From CAZNJQ01 sp964573545 (GTDB lineage: Bacteria; Patescibacteriota; Minisyncoccia; Phycocordibacterales; UBA2135), in assembly GCA_964573545.1 (NCBI GenBank), contig CAZNJQ010000012.1:1-21460 (forward strand): 21,460 nt of DNA. Reading direction: 5' to 3'. The notes beneath the pieces are model-generated. The model worked only from the letters and a program-made list of their open reading frames with translations, did no database searches and was not told the DNA's origin. Each line of letters starts with the position of its first letter. Position 1 is the first letter of the stretch. Position numbers and translations under genes: made by a program. This document shows positions 1 through 5,665 of this stretch, piece by piece.

Positions 1-1
1 T

Positions 2-889
2 CAGCGCCACAAGTTCACCAACAGTGATAATACCCTGCTCAATAAAATAAACTGATGCCACGAAGAGGGCGCTCTGTGTTGCGAACACGACGATTCTCTG
101 GAAATAGCTGACGTTACTCCATATTGATTCAAGCCGATACCATAGGCCGTACGTCTTTTCGAGCATTGAGACCCTTGTCTTCTCAGACTGGTATTCCTCG
201 GCTGTCGCTTGTTTTATAGACTCGATTTGCTGCGCCGCTTCTGCCGCATCGCCCCACCCCTCGCTCCACGCCCGATGAGCAACCTCATCAAGAGCGACAA
301 CCGGAGGAAGAATGCGCATCAGCAGCAGGACATACAAAACGACGCCGGTAAGTAATATCCCCGCAAGCGCCACATTGATACTCGCCGCAAGTGTGATACC
401 AATAATGATGCCTAAAAACTGAGGAGCTATGTTTACGAACGTCTGCACTATGGCGCTTGACCTCCATCCGGCCTTACTGAACAGCTCTATAACCTGATTG
501 ACCTTCGCTTGTTTATGGAAAGACATCGGGAGATGGAACAAGTGTATGAACCCCGCTGCCTGGATGCCCAAGTGAAGCTTGATATCCACACTGCGCCGCA
601 GCCGGTCTATGACCCAATCGGCATTGTTCGCCACGAGCTGAATAACGACCCAGGCGAGGAAAAAAGAAAGCCACACCGGAATTTGTCCGGCGTCGAGTTC
701 CCCACGGGAGACGCCTATCAAAGTATCGAAAAAACGGCCGGTGATGTACGGAACAAATCCGTTCGCCGCCGCCGAGACAACTCCAAGAAACGACAAGAGG
801 ACAAGTTGTCGTTTAAATAAGCGCAAATGGCGCCACAGTGCTTTCACACCAATGTGGATGTTTGTTTTTTGTTTTTCCACTGGGTTCAT
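2..889 (-). CDS. ABC exporter, transmembrane half (3' end off the window)
   Basis: The minus-strand reading frame opens with ATG at 889 (MNPVEKQKTNIHIGVKALWR) and stays open for 296 codons to the left edge, so the C-terminal part is missing. The visible part matches a type-1 ABC exporter transmembrane domain: a basic N-terminal cytoplasmic helix (WRHLRLFKRQ), a first membrane segment leading to the typical 'PYITGRFFDTLI' loop, a long cytosolic coupling-helix region, several further hydrophobic segments, and the closing 'ITVGELVAL' that precedes the final transmembrane helix in this family. Family knowledge says a nucleotide-binding domain (Walker A, LSGGQ) should follow beyond the window, giving roughly 580-600 residues in all, working as a homo- or heterodimer in the cytoplasmic membrane. 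Substrate cannot be predicted. No clear Shine-Dalgarno site precedes the ATG. Confidence 0.85.
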   Translation of the reverse strand, partial: MNPVEKQKTNIHIGVKALWRHLRLFKRQLVLLSFLGVVSAAANGFVPYITGRFFDTLIGVSRGELDAGQIPVWLSFFLAWVVIQLVANNADWVIDRLRRSVDIKLHLGIQAAGFIHLFHLPMSFHKQAKVNQVIELFSKAGWRSSAIVQTFVNIAPQFLGIIIGITLAASINVALAGILLTGVVLYVLLLMRILPPVVALDEVAHRAWSEGWGDAAEAAQQIESIKQATAEEYQSEKTRVSMLEKTYGLWYRLESIWSNVSYFQRIVVFATQSALFVASVYFIEQGIITVGELVAL

Positions 890-899
890 CTCAATTGCT

Positions 900-1107
900 T
901 TTAAAATATGCAGCGTGGAAGGTGTGCATTCGCACTCCGTTCGACATGGTCACAAGTCACTAATCCTTCGACTGCGCCCCTTGGGCTTGCTCAAGATAAG
1001 TGCTCGCGACCCCGCCTCGCGGTTTTGCTTGCCCATGCAAGCAAAACATCGCTGCGGCTTCACAAATTGCGCAAAGCAGGCAAACTGCTTTGTGTGCGGG
1101 CAATTTG
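900..1107. repeat. Hairpin-rich spacer between ABC gene and tRNA-Glu
   Basis: No convincing gene is present. The stretch holds two clear inverted repeats. One is at 1022-1047: 11-bp arms GTTTTGCTTGC / GCAAGCAAAAC around a 4-nt loop. The other is a nested hairpin at 1061-1109: outer arms CACAAATTGC / GCAATTTGTG, inner arms CAAAGCAG / CTGCTTTG. The latter touches the 3' end of tRNA-Glu on the minus strand. No T-run follows either hairpin, so they are not textbook intrinsic terminators, although they could stop or process the tRNA transcript. The flanking text (990-1021) also has short dyad symmetry. Confidence 0.6.
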
Positions 1108-1181
1108 TGACCCCACCGGGATTCGAACCCGGGTTCCGAGCTTGAGAAGCTCGTGTCCTGACCAGGCTAGACGATAGGGCC
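1108..1181 (-). tRNA. tRNA-Glu (anticodon CTC)
   Basis: Read on the minus strand, the sequence folds as a complete cloverleaf. The acceptor 5' strand GGCCCTA (1181-1175) pairs with TGGGGTC (1115-1109), and A at 1108 is the discriminator base. The anticodon stem is CGAGC/GCTCG with the 7-nt loop TTCTCAA, giving anticodon CTC and hence glutamate. The T-arm reads GGGTTCGAATCCC. CCA is not encoded (the bases after the discriminator are CAA), so it must be added after transcription. The first 15 nt of the tRNA overlap the end of the upstream GIY-YIG reading frame, and the first 11 nt are repeated at 1505-1515 upstream of that gene. Confidence 0.95.
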
Positions 1182-1430
1182 GGATAGTGGTGTATTTATA
1201 ATCAGCCGTTCAATTGCCTTCCTGCTTTTCCATTTTTTAATCTGATATTCTCTGGTTTGTGCCTCACTTCTTGTCTCGAACTTCTCAATATACATAAGGA
1301 TACATGGCAATTTGTTCCTTGTCGATTTTACCTTACGGGCATTGTGATACCCTAACCTTTCGGTTACACTTCTCGTGCTTCCGCTATAATACGAGCCATC
1401 CCTTAACCGAAGTATATATACATAATACAT
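1167..1430 (-). CDS. Small GIY-YIG nuclease (UPF0213/YhbQ-like)
   Basis: This is an 87-aa single-domain protein starting MYYVYILRLRDGSYYSGSTR. The GIY half-motif is 'VYI' and the YIG half-motif 'YYSG'. The family arginine lies in TERL, and the conserved glutamate in 'REYQIKKWK' near the C-terminus. Its length is normal for the stand-alone COG2827-type family, whose cellular role is poorly defined; related proteins cut or nick DNA. I chose the ATG at 1430 because homology begins there. The longer frame to 1496 would run through two palindromes. The gene has no clear Shine-Dalgarno site. Its stop codon (1167-1169) lies inside tRNA-Glu. The position between two copies of the tRNA 5' end suggests it is, or was, part of a mobile cassette (inference). 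Confidence 0.85.
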   Translation of the reverse strand: MYYVYILRLRDGSYYSGSTRSVTERLGYHNARKVKSTRNKLPCILMYIEKFETRSEAQTREYQIKKWKSRKAIERLIINTPLSGPIV

Positions 1431-1445
1431 ATTTATGTGGCTAGT

Positions 1446-1501
1446 CCCGACCACCACACTGTGTGGTGGTCGGGATCCTCGATTTTGATAAATCAAAATC
1501 G
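1446..1501. repeat. Two adjacent perfect palindromes upstream of GIY-YIG gene
   Basis: The first, at 1446-1474, has 14-bp arms (CCCGACCACCACAC and its reverse complement) around a single base. The second, at 1480-1501, has 10-bp arms (CGATTTTGAT / ATCAAAATCG) around two bases. They lie between the putative tRNA promoter and the nuclease start, and would form strong hairpins in the transcript or cruciforms in DNA. They sit next to the 11-bp tRNA repeat, so they may be the end structure of the proposed cassette, or a nuclease recognition site (inference). Confidence 0.8.
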
Positions 1502-1504
1502 GGA

Positions 1505-1515
1505 ACGATAGGGCC
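1505..1515 (-). repeat. 11-bp duplicate of tRNA-Glu 5' end
   Basis: The minus strand here reads GGCCCTATCGT, identical to the first 11 nt of tRNA-Glu at 1181-1171. The match begins exactly at tRNA base 1. The two copies are in direct orientation and enclose the GIY-YIG gene and its palindromes, giving a repeat-to-repeat period of 334 bp. Confidence 0.8.
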
Positions 1516-1524
1516 TACGAGATG

Positions 1525-1535
1525 AGCATACTATA
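1525..1535 (-). promoter_or_regulatory. Putative -10 of the original tRNA-Glu promoter
   Basis: Overlapping -10-like hexamers TATAGT (1535-1530) and TATGCT (1530-1525) lie 9-14 nt upstream of the 11-bp tRNA 5'-end copy. That is the spacing expected if a tRNA once started at 1515. The -35 region is weak. Transcription from here would now run through the palindromes and the GIY-YIG gene before reaching the tRNA. Confidence 0.4.
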
Positions 1536-1620
1536 ACACGAAGTCATCGAAAATCTATCCTCTCAACCGCGCGAAAAACATGCGATATGCACATCGCTCA
1601 TATATCAGCCGGCACTTCCC

Positions 1621-1631
1621 TGGTATATAAT
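1621..1631 (+). promoter_or_regulatory. Extended -10 promoter for dehydrogenase gene
   Basis: The bases TGGTATATAAT combine an extended -10 TG with a TATATA/TATAAT box, and end 22 nt before the ATG at 1654. No good -35 box is visible. The leader would be about 15 nt and contains no Shine-Dalgarno site. Confidence 0.45.
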
Positions 1632-1653
1632 GTAGATACGTATACCACCCTCC

Positions 1654-2952
1654 ATGAACGACGGCATCCTTAGCAAAAAAATAGCGGAGATGAAAAAAAT
1701 CGGAGCACATATGAATGCGCCGGAGTGGCTCATAGAGGCGCTCGCGACGCCGAAACGCGTTTCGAAAATGCAGTTCCGTTCATCGGTCGGAGGAAAAATG
1801 GAAACCCTGACGGCCATCCGTGTGCATCATCGAAACCCACACCCTACCGGCGCACGTCCGTACAAAGGCGGCACACGGTTCCATCCGGGCGTCACCGAAG
1901 AACTTTTGACGGTTCTCGCGATGGACATGACGGAAAAGTGCGCGCTTGCGGGCCTTCCTTTCGGGGGCGCCAAGGGCGGTATCGCGATTGACCCCTCGGC
2001 ATGTTCCGAAATCGAACTGCGGCACATCACGGAGAAGATGACGATGGAGATGCTTAAAGAAAACATCCCCCACCCCGACATTGATGTTCCGGGTCCCGAC
2101 ATGGGCACGAACGCGACAGTTATGTACTGGATGTATAATACCGTCGCGCTCATGAATCACTTCAGGAATATTCCCAACGCGACCGCTGTCGTAACTGGAA
2201 AGCCGATAGAAAACGACGGTATTCCCGGCCGTGAAAATGCAACCTCAAACGGCCTCCTCATCCAGCTTAAAGAATTCATCCGCATTGCAAAACTAAAATT
2301 CAAAGAGCGGCCCACGATGGCCATTCAGGGGTTTGGAAATGTCGGCGGAAATGTCGCTCTTCTCGCGAATGAGAAAAAGTTTAATTTCAAAGTTATCGCC
2401 GTAAGCGATGGAAAGGGTGGTATATACAATCCGAAAGGACTCAATATCCCTGACGCTAAAGCGTGGTACGACACCCATGGAGGGTTCAAGGGATATGCCC
2501 GCGGCGGCGACCACATAACGAACGCTGAGCTCCTCGCGCTTAAGACCGATATTCTGGTTCCCGCAGCGATTGAAAATCAAATCACCGGAGCGAACGCCCA
2601 CGCGATTAACGCAAAAATCGTCTCGGAAGGAGCAAATGAAGCCATCACGCCCGAAGCGAACGAAATACTTGCGGAACGCCGCATCGCCGCCATTCCGGGA
2701 ATCGCAGCGAACGTCGGCGGCGTCGTTGTGTCATACCTTGAATGGAGAAGGAATCGCGGAGATCGAAGGCACTCTGTTGACCTTGAAGAAGAACACGCCT
2801 GGGTGGAAATGGAGCTCACGAAAATCATGCATTCGGTCATCCGGAATGTGTACGCAAAAAGCAAACAGGAAAAATGCTCTCTGTCGCAGGCGGCGCACAT
2901 GCTTGCGATGGAAACGATCCAAACGCTCCTCAAGAGAAAATATAGCGTCTAA
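1654..2952 (+). CDS. gdhA: Glu/Leu/Phe/Val dehydrogenase (glutamate dehydrogenase)
   Basis: This 432-aa protein has the usual length of hexameric NAD(P)-dependent glutamate dehydrogenases, which interconvert glutamate and 2-oxoglutarate plus ammonia in the cytosol. Visible signatures: the substrate-binding loop YKGGTRFHP (residues 70-78); the catalytic lysine in PFGGAKGGI (K107); the general-acid region DVPGPDMGT with D149; TGKPIENDGIPGRENATSNG (181-200), the start of the nucleotide domain; and the Rossmann glycine motif GFGNVG (226-231). The late segment 'NVGGVVVSYLEW' is also typical. Because the substrate pocket cannot be resolved by eye, leucine or phenylalanine dehydrogenase activity is possible, though length and motifs favour glutamate. 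The ATG at 1654 follows a short leader from its own promoter. It converges with the UDG gene, 10 nt away. Confidence 0.9.
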   Translation: MNDGILSKKIAEMKKIGAHMNAPEWLIEALATPKRVSKMQFRSSVGGKMETLTAIRVHHRNPHPTGARPYKGGTRFHPGVTEELLTVLAMDMTEKCALAGLPFGGAKGGIAIDPSACSEIELRHITEKMTMEMLKENIPHPDIDVPGPDMGTNATVMYWMYNTVALMNHFRNIPNATAVVTGKPIENDGIPGRENATSNGLLIQLKEFIRIAKLKFKERPTMAIQGFGNVGGNVALLANEKKFNFKVIAVSDGKGGIYNPKGLNIPDAKAWYDTHGGFKGYARGGDHITNAELLALKTDILVPAAIENQITGANAHAINAKIVSEGANEAITPEANEILAERRIAAIPGIAANVGGVVVSYLEWRRNRGDRRHSVDLEEEHAWVEMELTKIMHSVIRNVYAKSKQEKCSLSQAAHMLAMETIQTLLKRKYSV

Positions 2953-2962
2953 TTCTTGGCAC

Positions 2963-3583
2963 TTATAGAGCGCTGATTTTTTTAAGCACCGCGAAATCTT
3001 TTTTCAAATCATCGAGTGTCGCCCTGTTGTATATCGCCGCCGCGGGATGATAAAGCGGTATGATTTTTAATTTTCCGTACGGCGCGTCGGCTTCAAACAC
3101 CCTACCGTGGAGTTTCCCTATCGGCTGGAGCTCTTCCCAAAGGTTGAATTTCTCCAAAATGTACTGCATTGCGTAGCGGCCGAGTGTTGCAATAATCCGC
3201 GGCTCTATAATCTCGATCTGCCTGTCTAAAAACGGCGCATACGCTTCTATCTCATCCGGAAACGGGTCGCGGTTTCGCGGCGGCCTGTCTTTGACAATAT
3301 TCGTGATGTACACCTCCTCCCGCTTGAGTCCGGCTTCAGCAAGGAGCGAATCCAGAATTTTGCCCGCCGCGCCACAAAAAGGACGGCCTGTTGCGGCTTC
3401 ATTCCTGCCCGGCGCTTCGCCGATGAAAAAAATATGCGCGTCGTGGCTTCCTTCCCCGATGACGGGAAAAACTTTATTTTTCACCCGCTCTGTATAGAGC
3501 GGCGAGTCCCGAAGCTCAAAGACTTCGTCGCGGATCTTCCGCATTGCTTCTTTTTTTTCATCCGCAGTCTTAAAGCTCGCCAT
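2963..3583 (-). CDS. Type-4 uracil-DNA glycosylase family, lacking Fe-S cysteines
   Basis: This 206-aa protein belongs to the type-4 (UDGb-like) uracil-DNA glycosylases that excise uracil from DNA in base-excision repair. Motif A is GEAPGRNEAATGRPF (55-69), the middle motif is TNIVKDRPPRNRDP (94-107), and motif B is HPAAAIYN (179-186). Canonical members bind a 4Fe-4S cluster with four cysteines: two in a CxxC-PL motif near the N-terminus, one in 'VKCRPP', and one about 16 residues later. Here the matching positions are L24, S27, D99 and Y115, so every ligand is gone; the single cysteine is C70. The fold and catalytic motifs otherwise look intact. Its ATG lies inside the 3' end of the MgtC-like gene (14-nt overlap), pointing to translational coupling. 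Confidence 0.88.
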   Translation of the reverse strand: MASFKTADEKKEAMRKIRDEVFELRDSPLYTERVKNKVFPVIGEGSHDAHIFFIGEAPGRNEAATGRPFCGAAGKILDSLLAEAGLKREEVYITNIVKDRPPRNRDPFPDEIEAYAPFLDRQIEIIEPRIIATLGRYAMQYILEKFNLWEELQPIGKLHGRVFEADAPYGKLKIIPLYHPAAAIYNRATLDDLKKDFAVLKKISAL

Positions 3584-4052
3584 TGTCCCAGATGCCGACG
3601 GTTTGTTTTATCTTTTTTTCAATTGCCCACATTCCGATAAAGACGAAAAGCATGAAGATGGTGGCAACGGCGGCGAGGGTGAACAAGCCAAATCCGGCGG
3701 CAACGCCGATACCGGCCGCGACCCAAAGACTCGCGGCTGTCGTGAGCCCCTCAAGCCGGGCATCTCTAAAGATGATCATACCCGCGCCGAGAAATCCGAT
3801 ACCGACGACCACCTGTGACGCCATGCGAAGCGGGTCAAAGTTGGTAAGGCCGACATACTGTTCCGTCATAACCCACGAAACGACGACAAAAAGCGCGGCT
3901 CCCAAACTCACGAACGCATACGTTCGCATCCCCGCAACTTTATGAGCGAATACGCGCTCTGTTCCCAGTATCATTCCGAGGAGCATCGCAACGAGGAGCC
4001 TCGTTATGATCTCGATAGTCTGCTGGTCAAATATGGTAAGAAGTAGTTCCAT
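3570..4052 (-). CDS. MgtC/SapB-like membrane protein
   Basis: This 160-aa protein has four to five hydrophobic segments, and the family signature runs from 'LLVAMLLGMILGTERVFAHKVAGMRTYAFVSLGAALF', with the acidic E-R pair after the glycine-rich first helix, to 'VGIGFLGAGMIIF' and 'GLTTAASLWVAAGIGVAAGFG'. MgtC-family members are inner-membrane proteins linked to magnesium limitation and F-ATPase modulation in pathogens; in most bacteria their role is unknown. The C-terminal cytosolic ACT-like domain of longer members is absent. The gene is first in a two-gene unit with the UDG gene, which it overlaps by 14 nt. A possible -10 box (TATACT) lies shortly upstream. Confidence 0.85.
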   Translation of the reverse strand: MELLLTIFDQQTIEIITRLLVAMLLGMILGTERVFAHKVAGMRTYAFVSLGAALFVVVSWVMTEQYVGLTNFDPLRMASQVVVGIGFLGAGMIIFRDARLEGLTTAASLWVAAGIGVAAGFGLFTLAAVATIFMLFVFIGMWAIEKKIKQTVGIWDNGEL

Positions 4053-4128
4053 AAAACCTTAGTATATCTTTTTGTTTACATTAATTATATATGAAAATAC
4101 CTGTCATTCCCACATGCGGGGAGCGGCG

Positions 4129-4947
4129 TCAAAACAACGTGCGCGGCTTTCCTGATTTCTCCTTCTTGTCCGATACCTCTCGATCCCGCTCGCCTCTCAT
4201 CTCCTGGAGAGTCGCTGCGATAGTATTCCGATAGAGACAATAATCACACTCGGGCGACGCATCCGGTATCGTATCTTTCTGAAGGCATTCTTTTACTTGC
4301 AGGAGCATGGCAGGAATCCACGCGTCGGAACCAGTATACGGGATGATGGAAATATCAAACTCAAGCTTTCCGTCAAATGCTTTGACGTCCTTTTTGCCGT
4401 TCGCATATACGAAATACCCCGTATCGGAAACCTTGAACCCGTTCTGGCGCAAAAGCCACTGATACACCTCCATCTGCCGCTTATACCCATCCTGCCAATC
4501 GGCATCCAGAGTCGGTGCTTCGTCTTTGCTTGTTGATTTATAATCAACGACATGAAGCTCGCCTTTCGGATTAACCCACACGTCGTCGATGGCGCCCGAG
4601 ATGGTGAACCCCGTCGGCTCGTGCACGCACAAGACACCCTTGAAATTCTCGCGCCAAACGTCGATATCCGCGTGTCGGAACGGGACCGCATCGATACCGT
4701 AGGCATCCATGAGTGGATGTGCTTTCCCTGCCGCGCGATGGATGTCAAACTCTTTTTTAAGAAGCGCATCAACGGCACTATTTAAACTAAAAGGGAATCC
4801 TGGCGGACGGGCAGTGCCGAGTTTGTTGTCAATATAAAAGCACCGAGGGCAGGACATAAAGAGGTCGATTTTCGACCTGCTTAATTTCCATTTTTCTCCG
4901 CCGTAGTTCCAGTTATTGTTCCTACGAGGTTTGTAATATTGAGACAT
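4129..4947 (-). CDS. RecB/Cas4-like PD-(D/E)XK nuclease with two CxxC pairs
   Basis: Counting from the ATG at 4965 (278 aa), a PD-(D/E)XK core is clear: 'ISGAIDDVWV' (D127) followed by 'ELHVVDYKS' (D141, K143), then 'QMEVYQWLL' as the motif-IV helix (Q164). The N-terminal 'SRSKIDLFMSCPRCFYI' and the C-terminal 'PECDYCLYR' provide C39, C42, C240 and C243, a spacing that resembles the Fe-S clamp of Cas4/AddB-type nucleases. I prefer the ATG at 4947 (MSQYYKPRRN), because the six residues before it look unconserved; no Shine-Dalgarno site decides it. The likely role is DNA end processing or repair. There is no CRISPR array or cas gene nearby, so a Cas4 label is not justified. It appears monocistronic. 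Confidence 0.8.
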   Translation of the reverse strand: MSQYYKPRRNNNWNYGGEKWKLSRSKIDLFMSCPRCFYIDNKLGTARPPGFPFSLNSAVDALLKKEFDIHRAAGKAHPLMDAYGIDAVPFRHADIDVWRENFKGVLCVHEPTGFTISGAIDDVWVNPKGELHVVDYKSTSKDEAPTLDADWQDGYKRQMEVYQWLLRQNGFKVSDTGYFVYANGKKDVKAFDGKLEFDISIIPYTGSDAWIPAMLLQVKECLQKDTIPDASPECDYCLYRNTIAATLQEMRGERDREVSDKKEKSGKPRTLF

Positions 4948-5002
4948 AGTATGCAGATACATCACGCGCTATACAAAACAAGAGCCGTGTGCGTCATCCC
5001 AC

Positions 5003-5008
5003 AGTATA
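5003..5008 (-). promoter_or_regulatory. Possible -10 box for the PD-(D/E)XK gene
   Basis: TATACT on the minus strand lies about 55 nt upstream of the preferred start. The matching -35 position falls in the T-run of the upstream terminator and is not a good hexamer. Confidence 0.3.
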
Positions 5009-5025
5009 ACAAAGCGGAAAGATAT

Positions 5026-5055
5026 AAAAAAGAAGGCGCTGCGGTTGCATCGCCT
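5026..5055 (-). terminator. Intrinsic terminator of the 43-aa basic protein gene
   Basis: On the minus strand the stem GGCGATGC / GCAGCGCC (one A-G mismatch, AACC loop) is followed by TTCTTTTTT. It lies about 20 nt after the stop codon of the small gene. Confidence 0.8.
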
Positions 5056-5075
5056 CCTGTAGTGCGCCGTTCTTG

Positions 5076-5207
5076 TTACTTTTTGGTGCTCTTCTTCATC
5101 GCTTGGTCCCCTTTCCACTTCCTGAAGGGGTGGGGGTGGGGGCCATTCTTCGCCATCCGCTGAGCGAGTTTCTTCCGCATCCGGCGGGCTCTCCTGACGT
5201 TGCTCAT
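5076..5207 (-). CDS. 43-aa highly basic protein
   Basis: I do not recognise a family. The frame encodes 43 residues, beginning MSNVRRARRMRKKLAQRMAK and ending MKKSTKK, with roughly 40% Arg/Lys and one 'GPHPHPF' turn. Support for a real gene is the context: a near-consensus promoter (TTGACA, 16 nt, TATACT), an AAGGA Shine-Dalgarno site 8 nt before the ATG, codons rich in C/G third positions, and an intrinsic terminator just after the stop. The composition suggests binding to RNA, the ribosome or DNA, comparable to tiny ribosome-associated proteins, but this is inference. It is divergent from another small basic protein gene. Confidence 0.7.
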   Translation of the reverse strand: MSNVRRARRMRKKLAQRMAKNGPHPHPFRKWKGDQAMKKSTKK

Positions 5208-5245
5208 GTCCGTAATCCTTATCTTATGTTGTGACTACGCTTTTC

Positions 5246-5273
5246 AGTATACATAAAAATATTATATTGTCAA
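5246..5273 (-). promoter_or_regulatory. Sigma70-type promoter of the 43-aa gene
   Basis: On the minus strand, TTGACA (5273-5268), a 16-nt spacer and TATACT (5251-5246), with TG immediately before the -10. This is one of the best promoter matches in the window. Confidence 0.8.
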
Positions 5274-5277
5274 TACC

Positions 5278-5305
5278 TTGACAAAATACAGATTCTGTGT
5301 AACAT
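5278..5305 (+). promoter_or_regulatory. Promoter of the 77-aa gene
   Basis: TTGACA at 5278-5283, 16-nt spacer, TAACAT at 5300-5305. It lies back to back with the minus-strand promoter, with only four bases between the two -35 boxes. Confidence 0.65.
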
Positions 5306-5350
5306 TCAAGCATACGTTTTTAGTTCCTGTAGAGAAGAAGGAGACGAGCC

Positions 5351-5584
5351 ATGGCTAGTAAGAACGACTGCGTTTTTTGCGGCTTCCCCGTCGGGAAGGG
5401 CGGCGACCGCCACAAGAAGGGCCACTGCCCGCCGATGCCCAAACCGGGCAAAAACCGCTTCTCGCGCAAGCGTGCGATTGCGCGGAAGAAGCGCGAGGGC
5501 ATGGTCCATGTCGTCCGTGGCATGCCGGTCGCCGGCACCGGCAAACCCGCCGCCTCGTCCCCCGGACGCGGTGGAAAAATCTAA
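5351..5584 (+). CDS. 77-aa basic protein with CxxC...HxxxHC zinc-like motif
   Basis: I do not recognise a family. The N-terminus MASKNDCVFCGFPVGKGG is followed by R20-H21 and H25-C26, so C7, C10, H21/H25 and C26 could hold one zinc ion. The middle is strongly basic (FSRKRAIARKKREG) and the end is a Gly/Pro/Ser tail (GKPAASSPGRGGKI). The gene has the clearest Shine-Dalgarno site in the window (AAGGAG at 5338-5343, 7-nt spacing), a TTGACA promoter, strong C/G-ending codon bias and an intrinsic terminator, all suggesting high expression. A nucleic-acid or ribosome-binding role is plausible but inferred. It shares a promoter region with the divergent 43-aa basic gene. Confidence 0.8.
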   Translation: MASKNDCVFCGFPVGKGGDRHKKGHCPPMPKPGKNRFSRKRAIARKKREGMVHVVRGMPVAGTGKPAASSPGRGGKI

Positions 5585-5587
5585 AAA

Positions 5588-5615
5588 GACGCCTCCAAAC
5601 ACCAGGAGATGCGTC
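5588..5615 (+). other. Stem-loop just after the 77-aa gene
   Basis: The arms GACGC-CTCC and GGAG-(AT)-GCGTC enclose an 8-nt loop, beginning 3 nt after the stop codon. There is no T-run; it precedes the main terminator and may protect the mRNA 3' end. Confidence 0.4.
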
Positions 5616-5624
5616 AAAACTAAC

Positions 5625-5654
5625 GGCAGCTTTTCGGAGCTGCCTTCTTTTTTT
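5625..5654 (+). terminator. Intrinsic terminator of the 77-aa gene
   Basis: Stem GGCAGCT / AGCTGCC with a TTTCGG loop, followed by TTCTTTTTTT. It sits 11 nt from the end of the convergent PEBP-like gene, and could also act weakly in the other direction. Confidence 0.85.
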
Positions 5655-5665
5655 GTCGCTACGGT

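Noticed and set aside
741..1177. Plus-strand frames of 134 and 89 codons across the spacer and tRNA
   Set aside because: They overlap the antisense side of the ABC gene, hairpin repeats and a tRNA. The TGIRTRVP-like ending is just the translated tRNA complement.
1431..1496. 22-residue N-terminal extension of the GIY-YIG protein
   Set aside because: It is translated from the two perfect palindromes, and the domain starts at the next ATG.
2570..2968. 132-codon plus-strand frame overlapping the dehydrogenase
   Set aside because: It is an out-of-frame shadow of the dehydrogenase with biased Lys/Arg/Ser content and no motif.
4129..4947. Calling the PD-(D/E)XK protein Cas4
   Set aside because: There are no CRISPR repeats or cas genes in the window, and the cysteine layout is 2+2 instead of the 1+3 usual in Cas4.
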